Assembly (NCBI GenBank): GCA_937877455.1
Contig: CALFIU010000085.1
Coordinates: 1-37,047 of the forward strand
DNA length: 37,047 bases
Direction: 5' to 3'
DNA from: an uncultured Bacteroidales bacterium
Lineage (GTDB): Bacteria; Bacteroidota; Bacteroidia; Bacteroidales; UBA3824
Made by a program: the position numbers and the translations under genes. Shown here piece after piece: positions 33,159 through 37,047 of this stretch; the first letter of the stretch is position 1; the number at the start of each line of letters is the position of its first letter. The notes under the pieces were generated by a model, which did no database searches, was not told where the DNA came from, and saw only the letters and a list, made by a program, of their open reading frames with translations.

Positions 33159-33309
33159 TTTGGTCTATTTCATAAAAAAACACTATTTGAACCTGACCAT
33201 CGAAATCTCCCAAAATATTTGCAACAAAAGCGTTCGTAGGTGGTAAGACTAATTTGAAAAATTGCTTTGTTGTTTGTAATTTGAGATACAATATGTCTGC
33301 AATTTTTTA

Positions 33310-33317
33310 TAATTTTG
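33310..33317 (+). promoter_or_regulatory. Possible -7 box for the flavin-reductase-like lipoprotein gene
   Basis: TAATTTTG matches TAnnTTTG in the 267-bp gap after the restriction cassette. The nearest TTTG upstream (33280-33283) is 26 bases away, longer than usual. The remainder of the gap shows no gene. Confidence 0.35.
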
Positions 33318-33425
33318 CAAATCATATTTTGTGTATGACAAAGATAAACGCATTTTCAAACAAAGGTTTGGAATGTCGCCATCGGAAGTATGAATATTTT
33401 TAATAATCAACAATTTATAAAAAAA

Positions 33426-34118
33426 ATGAAAGCATCACATCTTCTTTTTGCAGCCGCTGCCATAACGTTGGCATCGTGCGGCGGCATGCAGAACAATGGA
33501 GACAATGGCTTTGAACCCGTTGCCGCTCCCGCAAAAATCCAAAACGTGGAGGGTCGTGTAAATTTTGGCGGACAACACCCCGTAATCACACCCGCGCCGT
33601 GCATCATGATTGCCACCTACGACGCCAACCAAAATCCCGACGTCATGATGGCGGCTTGGGGCGGTCAGTGCGGCATGAATCAAATCACCTTTGACCTCTC
33701 GTCCCACAAAACCACCGACAATCTGAGGCTCAAAAAGGTGTTTACCGTAAGTTTTGCCACAGCCGACGACGTTGCACAGAGCGACTATTTTGGCATCGTG
33801 AGCGCAAACGACGTACCCGACAAGGTGAAGCGCGCCGGATTTACAGCCGTAAAAAGTCCCAACATCGACGCGCCAATCATTGAGCAATACAAACTTACGC
33901 TCGAATGTCGCGTCATCGAAATGGAAGAAAAGGGCAACGGCGGCGCCCGTGTAGTAGGCGAAATCATCAACTCTTTTGCCGACGAGAGCATCCTCACCGA
34001 CGGCAAGGTTGACATCATGAAACTCCGCCCGATAATTTTCCACTCCGCCGACGCAAGTTACCACGTAGTTGGCGACAGCGTTGGACAGGCTTGGGGCACA
34101 GGCAAGAGGTTTGAGTAA
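33426..34118 (+). CDS. Flavin-reductase-like (FMN-binding split barrel) lipoprotein
   Basis: I start at ATG 33426, which gives a lipoprotein signal (MKASHLLFAAAAITLASC, Cys18); an upstream in-frame ATG at 33390 would add 12 residues before it. After a short linker, residues ~40-220 resemble the flavin reductase domain: TPAPCIMIATYDANQNPDVMM, a central GQCGMNQITFDLSSHKTT, a KVFTVSFATADD strand, and a C-terminal LRPIIF. Cytoplasmic relatives use FMN and NAD(P)H. An exported, membrane-anchored version is unusual and must have another electron source or function. GC-rich codons contrast with the AT-rich flanks. Confidence 0.82.
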   Translation: MKASHLLFAAAAITLASCGGMQNNGDNGFEPVAAPAKIQNVEGRVNFGGQHPVITPAPCIMIATYDANQNPDVMMAAWGGQCGMNQITFDLSSHKTTDNLRLKKVFTVSFATADDVAQSDYFGIVSANDVPDKVKRAGFTAVKSPNIDAPIIEQYKLTLECRVIEMEEKGNGGARVVGEIINSFADESILTDGKVDIMKLRPIIFHSADASYHVVGDSVGQAWGTGKRFE

Positions 34119-34125
34119 GAGGTTG

Positions 34126-34166
34126 ATAGCCAACTAAATAAAAGGTAGATTTAGTTGGCTATTATT
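34126..34166 (+). terminator. Terminator after the flavin-reductase-like gene
   Basis: Perfect 14-base arms (ATAGCCAACTAAAT and complement) enclose a 9-base loop beginning 8 bases after the stop, followed by a short T-rich stretch. Confidence 0.8.
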
Positions 34167-34224
34167 GTTTTTAACACCAATAAATAAAACTGTCGTGTCA
34201 GTTATGCGAGTATAATAGAATAAG

Positions 34225-34281
34225 AAATTTTTCGGTTTATAAACCGAAAAATTTTACAAAATCTTCGGTTTATAAACCGAA
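34225..34281. repeat. Two palindromes at the promoter of the second AAA ATPase gene
   Basis: A 30-bp perfect palindrome (34225-34254) and an 18-bp perfect palindrome (34264-34281) share the core TTCGGTTTATAAACCGAA. Their centres are 33 bp apart, about three helical turns, so bound dimers would sit on the same DNA face. They end 17 bases before the -7 box and cover the -33 region. The sequence is unrelated to the palindrome before the first AAA gene except for the outer TTCG...CGAA. Confidence 0.85.
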
Positions 34282-34298
34282 ATATTGGAAAAGTTTAT

Positions 34299-34306
34299 TA
34301 TATTTG
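34299..34306 (+). promoter_or_regulatory. -7 box of the second AAA ATPase gene
   Basis: TATATTTG matches TAnnTTTG exactly and lies 18 bases before ATG 34325. No clear -33 box is seen because that region is occupied by the second palindrome, which may mean that promoter use depends on the bound protein. Confidence 0.6.
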
Positions 34307-34324
34307 CAGCAAAAATTCTCGGTT

Positions 34325-35581
34325 ATGAACAAGGATTTAGCGAAACTCATTATTGCGGAAAACCAAAAGTTTATTTCCAGCGTGAAGTTTTATCAGCGTG
34401 ATTATCAGTTTGATGAACATCTGAATTACGTTTTGGTAGGACTAAGACGCGCCGGAAAATCATATCTTTTGTACCAACAGATTCACACACTCTTACAGCA
34501 AGGGCATGACATTTCTGAAATTCTATATTTCAATTTTGAGGACGACCGTTTGGATTCTGTCAAGATTGAAGATTTGGATTTGATAAAGACCTCATACGAG
34601 GAAATGTTTGATACAAAGCCGTTTATATTTTTGGACGAAGTACAGAATGTGGACGGATGGGAAAAATTTGCGCGTCGCCTCGCCGACCAAAAATATAGGG
34701 TTTTCATCACGGGCAGCAACGCAAAGATGCTATCCTCGCAGATTGCCACGACGCTCGGCGGACGATATATGGTGCAGGAGGTTTACCCTTATTCATTCAA
34801 GGAATTTTTGCTCACAAGAAACATCAATCTCAACGAAAAAAACGCTGTTTACGATTATCGTAAGGAAATATTGAAATATTTGGAACCGTATTTCACTTTC
34901 GGTGGGTTGCCTGAATCTATTGACATTCAGGACAAGAGAAATTGGCTTAGCAACCTTTTCAACAAGATTTTTTTCGGCGACCTGATTGCACGCTATAATG
35001 TAAGAAACACCGAGGCGTTGAAAACATTGATTCGGAAGTTGGCAGAAAACGTAAAACAGCCCTCGTCGTATTCGCGCCTTGCCAACATTGTGTCGTCCAT
35101 CGGCAAAAAAATCAATATCGAAACCGTAAGCGACTATCTTAAATACCTTAACGAGTCGTGGTTGATTTTGCCAATTGAAAACATCGTCGCCAAAATCGCC
35201 GACAAGGTAACAAACAAGAAATATTATTTTGTTGACAACGGAATACTGAACCTCTTTTTGCTCGATTCCAAGACATCGCTATTGGAAAACATTGTCGCCA
35301 TCAATCTTACGCGGCGTTATCCGGGCGAGGTGTTTTATTATATGTCGGGCGTTGAGGTGGATTTTTATGTCAGAAGTGAAAATCTTGCAATCCAAGTGTC
35401 TTATTCCGTTGCCGATGCCGAAACCCGTGCACGTGAAGTGGGCGCACTTGCCGAAATCGACAAACATCTCAATCCTTCTAAACTTGTCATAATTACAAAG
35501 GACGAGGAGGATATTTTGCATACCCAATCGGGAAGCAAGATTGACGTATTGCCGCTATGGAAGTGGCTGATGGCGATGTAA
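34325..35581 (+). CDS. ATP-binding protein, AAA_14 + DUF4143 (second copy)
   Basis: The 418-residue paralogue of 6818-8086 shares long matching stretches such as GLRRAGKSYLLYQ (39-51, Walker A), FIFLDEVQN (Walker B), TGSNAKMLS and TLGGRYMVQEVYPYSFKEFL. DUF4143 segments FGGLPES, KYYFVDNGIL and ENIVAINLTRRYPGE follow, and the C-terminus has VEVDFYV (numbering approximate) and AIQVSY as in the first copy. The ATG at 34325 is preferred because the in-frame TTG at 34304 is part of the -7 box. No partner gene is adjacent. The function of the family is unknown; it combines an ATPase with what may be an inactive nuclease-like domain. Confidence 0.88.
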   Translation: MNKDLAKLIIAENQKFISSVKFYQRDYQFDEHLNYVLVGLRRAGKSYLLYQQIHTLLQQGHDISEILYFNFEDDRLDSVKIEDLDLIKTSYEEMFDTKPFIFLDEVQNVDGWEKFARRLADQKYRVFITGSNAKMLSSQIATTLGGRYMVQEVYPYSFKEFLLTRNINLNEKNAVYDYRKEILKYLEPYFTFGGLPESIDIQDKRNWLSNLFNKIFFGDLIARYNVRNTEALKTLIRKLAENVKQPSSYSRLANIVSSIGKKINIETVSDYLKYLNESWLILPIENIVAKIADKVTNKKYYFVDNGILNLFLLDSKTSLLENIVAINLTRRYPGEVFYYMSGVEVDFYVRSENLAIQVSYSVADAETRAREVGALAEIDKHLNPSKLVIITKDEEDILHTQSGSKIDVLPLWKWLMAM

Positions 35582-35608
35582 TTAATTCAATCAGAAACAA
35601 ACTTATAT

Positions 35609-36679
35609 TTAGCTGATTATACTTTCAGAATCATCGCTGTGTTTGTCCTTGTTTCTGAGGACAGTTTCGCGGCTTGTGTTTGCATAACAATATACGCAAA
35701 AATGGCGGCAAGTGTTGTACATTCCGATGTCTTTGCTAATCATACAACCACAAATTTTGCGCTGGCCAGGGTCCTTAAGCTTTTTTGGGTATGGTTTCGG
35801 CGGCAAAACTGTTGTCGGATTCGAGTTGCCAAACAGATTGTTTTTTTCTGGCATTTTGCCTGTCCTCAGATAATATATAAAATCGTTGTCGCCTTGCGAG
35901 ATACGTTCAAGTAGTTCGCTGTCTATACAGCGGTTGTGTTCGATGCCGTATGTTTGTAGGTCAACTTCTTCGGCGCAAGTGGCAAGGGTGAGATCCCAGC
36001 CTTTTTCTGCCCACGCGGCGCGACATTTTACAAGCCCTTCCACGAACTCAATGCGCTGGTCATCAGTCATTTCAGCGGTTGCAACGTTCTCTTTGTTGAA
36101 TAATGTAGGACAATCTTTTACAAGGTTCGACTGCACCTTGCGGTATGCCTTAACGTCGGCGAAACTGAAAACAAGTTTTTCTGTATATCCGAGGATTTTG
36201 TTTCCGATATTCCAAATGCGTTTCAAGAGTTCGCGCGGTGTGAGCGTGGACGTTACAATCAGTGGGTCAAAACGCCAAATAACACGCTCTTTTCCAATCT
36301 TTTGCGATAGTTCTTTGAATGTTTCGATACGATGTTCGAGTTTTGGGACGTTGGGTTCGAACCCCTCGTTTTCGTAGTCGTTCATCGTGAATTGGAAATA
36401 GTAATGAATTCCTTTTTCGTCCAATTCGTGAAGGTACGGAATTATCGGCTTGGGATTTTTGGTCCAAAAAACTATTGCCTTGCATTGGTCGAACGAGATG
36501 CGCATCGGCTGTTGGTTGAATGGGTTGCGCCAAACGCAATAGCCCGCCTCCAACCGGTTGAAAAACCATTTGGCATAAAAGGCAGGGATGTCGGTCGAGC
36601 GCGAAGCCGAGATAATGACGGGGGCGGTGGCTCCGACGGTCTGGCTGAATTGAGTGACGAGGGTAATACTATTTGTCAT
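35609..36679 (-). CDS. DUF1848 family iron-sulfur protein
   Basis: The protein begins PVIISASRSTDIPAFYAKWF, with YCVWRNPFN, IVFWTKNPKPI and RVIWRFDPLIVT, the hallmarks of DUF1848. Near the C-terminus a cysteine cluster, CGCMISKDIGMYNTCRHFCVYCYANTS, is split here as CGCMISKDIG and CRHFCVYCYAN. It is likely to bind an Fe-S cluster. The family has a TIM-barrel-like resemblance to radical-SAM and spore photoproduct lyase proteins, but its reaction is unknown. I prefer ATG 36679 (356 residues); the frame extends to 36712 but would overlap the small ORF upstream. It is convergent with the AAA gene, with only 27 bases between stops and no clear terminator. Confidence 0.85.
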   Translation of the reverse strand: MTNSITLVTQFSQTVGATAPVIISASRSTDIPAFYAKWFFNRLEAGYCVWRNPFNQQPMRISFDQCKAIVFWTKNPKPIIPYLHELDEKGIHYYFQFTMNDYENEGFEPNVPKLEHRIETFKELSQKIGKERVIWRFDPLIVTSTLTPRELLKRIWNIGNKILGYTEKLVFSFADVKAYRKVQSNLVKDCPTLFNKENVATAEMTDDQRIEFVEGLVKCRAAWAEKGWDLTLATCAEEVDLQTYGIEHNRCIDSELLERISQGDNDFIYYLRTGKMPEKNNLFGNSNPTTVLPPKPYPKKLKDPGQRKICGCMISKDIGMYNTCRHFCVYCYANTSRETVLRNKDKHSDDSESIIS

Positions 36680-36701
36680 GATACATACGTTTAATTTATG
36701 A

Positions 36702-36881
36702 TTAATCCTCACAAAAACATTTCATCATACGTCCACCAAGGAACCTAAGATACCACCATTCCTCTTTCTTAAAAAAAATAGAGCCGATATTACTACAAAG
36801 CACTTCATGAGCATAGTTTATCAGCATATTACCTTGTCCAAAAAAATAATGCTTGTAATCTGAATTTTTTATTTCGTTCAT
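36702..36881 (-). CDS. Small 59-aa ORF upstream of the DUF1848 gene
   Basis: An ATG at 36881, preceded by a GGGG purine run, opens 59 codons. They read MNEIKNSDYKHYFFGQGNML at the start, then a middle with one Cys, then KKEEWWYLRFLGGRMMKCFC and the last residues ED. It ends 22 bases before the preferred DUF1848 start, so the two would be co-transcribed. Its Trp/Tyr-rich composition and well-behaved codons look protein-like. It resembles no family I know. A chance frame in this short gap is possible. Confidence 0.45.
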   Translation of the reverse strand: MNEIKNSDYKHYFFGQGNMLINYAHEVLCSNIGSIFFKKEEWWYLRFLGGRMMKCFCED

Positions 36882-36899
36882 TCCCCAAATGTGCAGAAT

Positions 36900-37047
36900 T
36901 CAAGTTGAAAATGCAACATTGTTTCCACAATCGGGATACATTTCCAAAAAGGCCTCTAAAGGCGTTTTGTACCCTAATCTTTTCCTTGGTCAGTTGTTCA
37001 GTATAGTTTGTACTTTTGTAACTTGTTCCTCTGTTATTTCGTCAAAG
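36900..37047 (-). mobile_element. IS30-family transposase 3' remnant (cut by the window edge)
   Basis: On the minus strand the last ~48 codons read FDEITEEQVTKVQTILNN, an in-frame TGA (36990-36992), then PRKRLGYKTPLEAFLEMYP and NNVAFST before the TGA stop at 36900. LNN-R-PRKRLGYKTP is the standard C-terminal motif of IS30 transposases, and the TGA replaces the expected Arg (CGA to TGA). The gene is therefore inactive in its final part. Its start lies outside the window. Confidence 0.85.

Noticed and set aside
33435..34133. A 232-codon minus-strand frame opposite the flavin-reductase-like gene
   Set aside because: The plus strand has a clear lipoprotein signal and family motifs; the minus frame has none.
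5260..36992. In-frame TGA codons at 5260-5262 and 36990-36992 suggesting TGA is read as an amino acid
   Set aside because: Both lie in remnants that are broken in other ways. The IS30 position expects Arg, not Trp. Intact genes use TGG for Trp, and the transporter at 24138 appears to end with TGA. Standard bacterial code is the simpler reading.

Overview
The window looks like a chromosomal segment of an uncultured, AT-rich member of the Bacteroidales. The evidence is a SusC/SusD pair with lipoprotein glycan enzymes, promoters of the TTTG-N19/20-TAnnTTTG type, a two-gene arginine cluster (GNAT acyltransferase plus argG), meso-diaminopimelate dehydrogenase, and Bacteroidetes-type CdsA, Psd and ParC.

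Layout. 1-4.4 kb: tail of a probable M20 peptidase, an unknown gene, phospholipid genes cdsA-psd, ddh, and convergent dprA. 4.5-6.6 kb: a graveyard in which an IS1380 transposase fragment is joined in frame to the tail of a secreted glycan enzyme with a carbohydrate-binding module, which runs tail-to-tail into a GH32 lipoprotein gene broken by an internal deletion and frameshift. 6.7-8.1 kb: a solitary AAA_14/DUF4143 ATPase behind a long palindrome. 8.2-16.3 kb (minus strand): a fructan utilization operon susC-susD-DUF4960-GH32. 16.5-16.9 kb: the frameshifted AraC tail of its lost hybrid two-component regulator, and tRNA-Pro(GGG). 17.2-22.5 kb: AT-rich housekeeping genes, a fused aroE-aroK, aroA and parC. 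22.9-27.0 kb (minus strand): a second fructan operon, GH32-MFS transporter-fructokinase. 27.4-29.3 kb: GNAT plus argG. 29.5-33.2 kb: a DpnII/MboI-type (predicted GATC) restriction-modification cassette. 33.4-37.0 kb: a flavin-reductase-like lipoprotein, a second AAA_14/DUF4143 ATPase with its own palindromes, a DUF1848 iron-sulfur protein with a small Cys-containing ORF upstream, and an IS30 remnant at the edge.

How the parts work together. The two minus-strand operons make one fructan (probably levan-like) pathway: a surface GH32 cuts polymer, SusC/SusD and the DUF4960 protein bind and import oligosaccharides, a periplasmic GH32 releases fructose, the MFS protein imports it and fructokinase phosphorylates it. 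A near-identical 63-bp leader element precedes susC and the second operon, and a decayed copy precedes the GH32 pseudogene. It carries two GTTTCAT boxes 20 bp apart and is the likely binding site of the regulator that now survives only as a fragment.

The observations I rate highest are (1) the Dam-type methyltransferase of the restriction system with a ~110-residue C-terminal region resembling an ADP-ribosyltransferase fold, (2) the 115-bp direct repeats that bracket that cassette, (3) the shared leader element with its broken regulator, and (4) the two DUF4143 ATPases, each behind its own unrelated perfect or near-perfect palindrome at its promoter. All calls come from reading the sequence; no database search was run.
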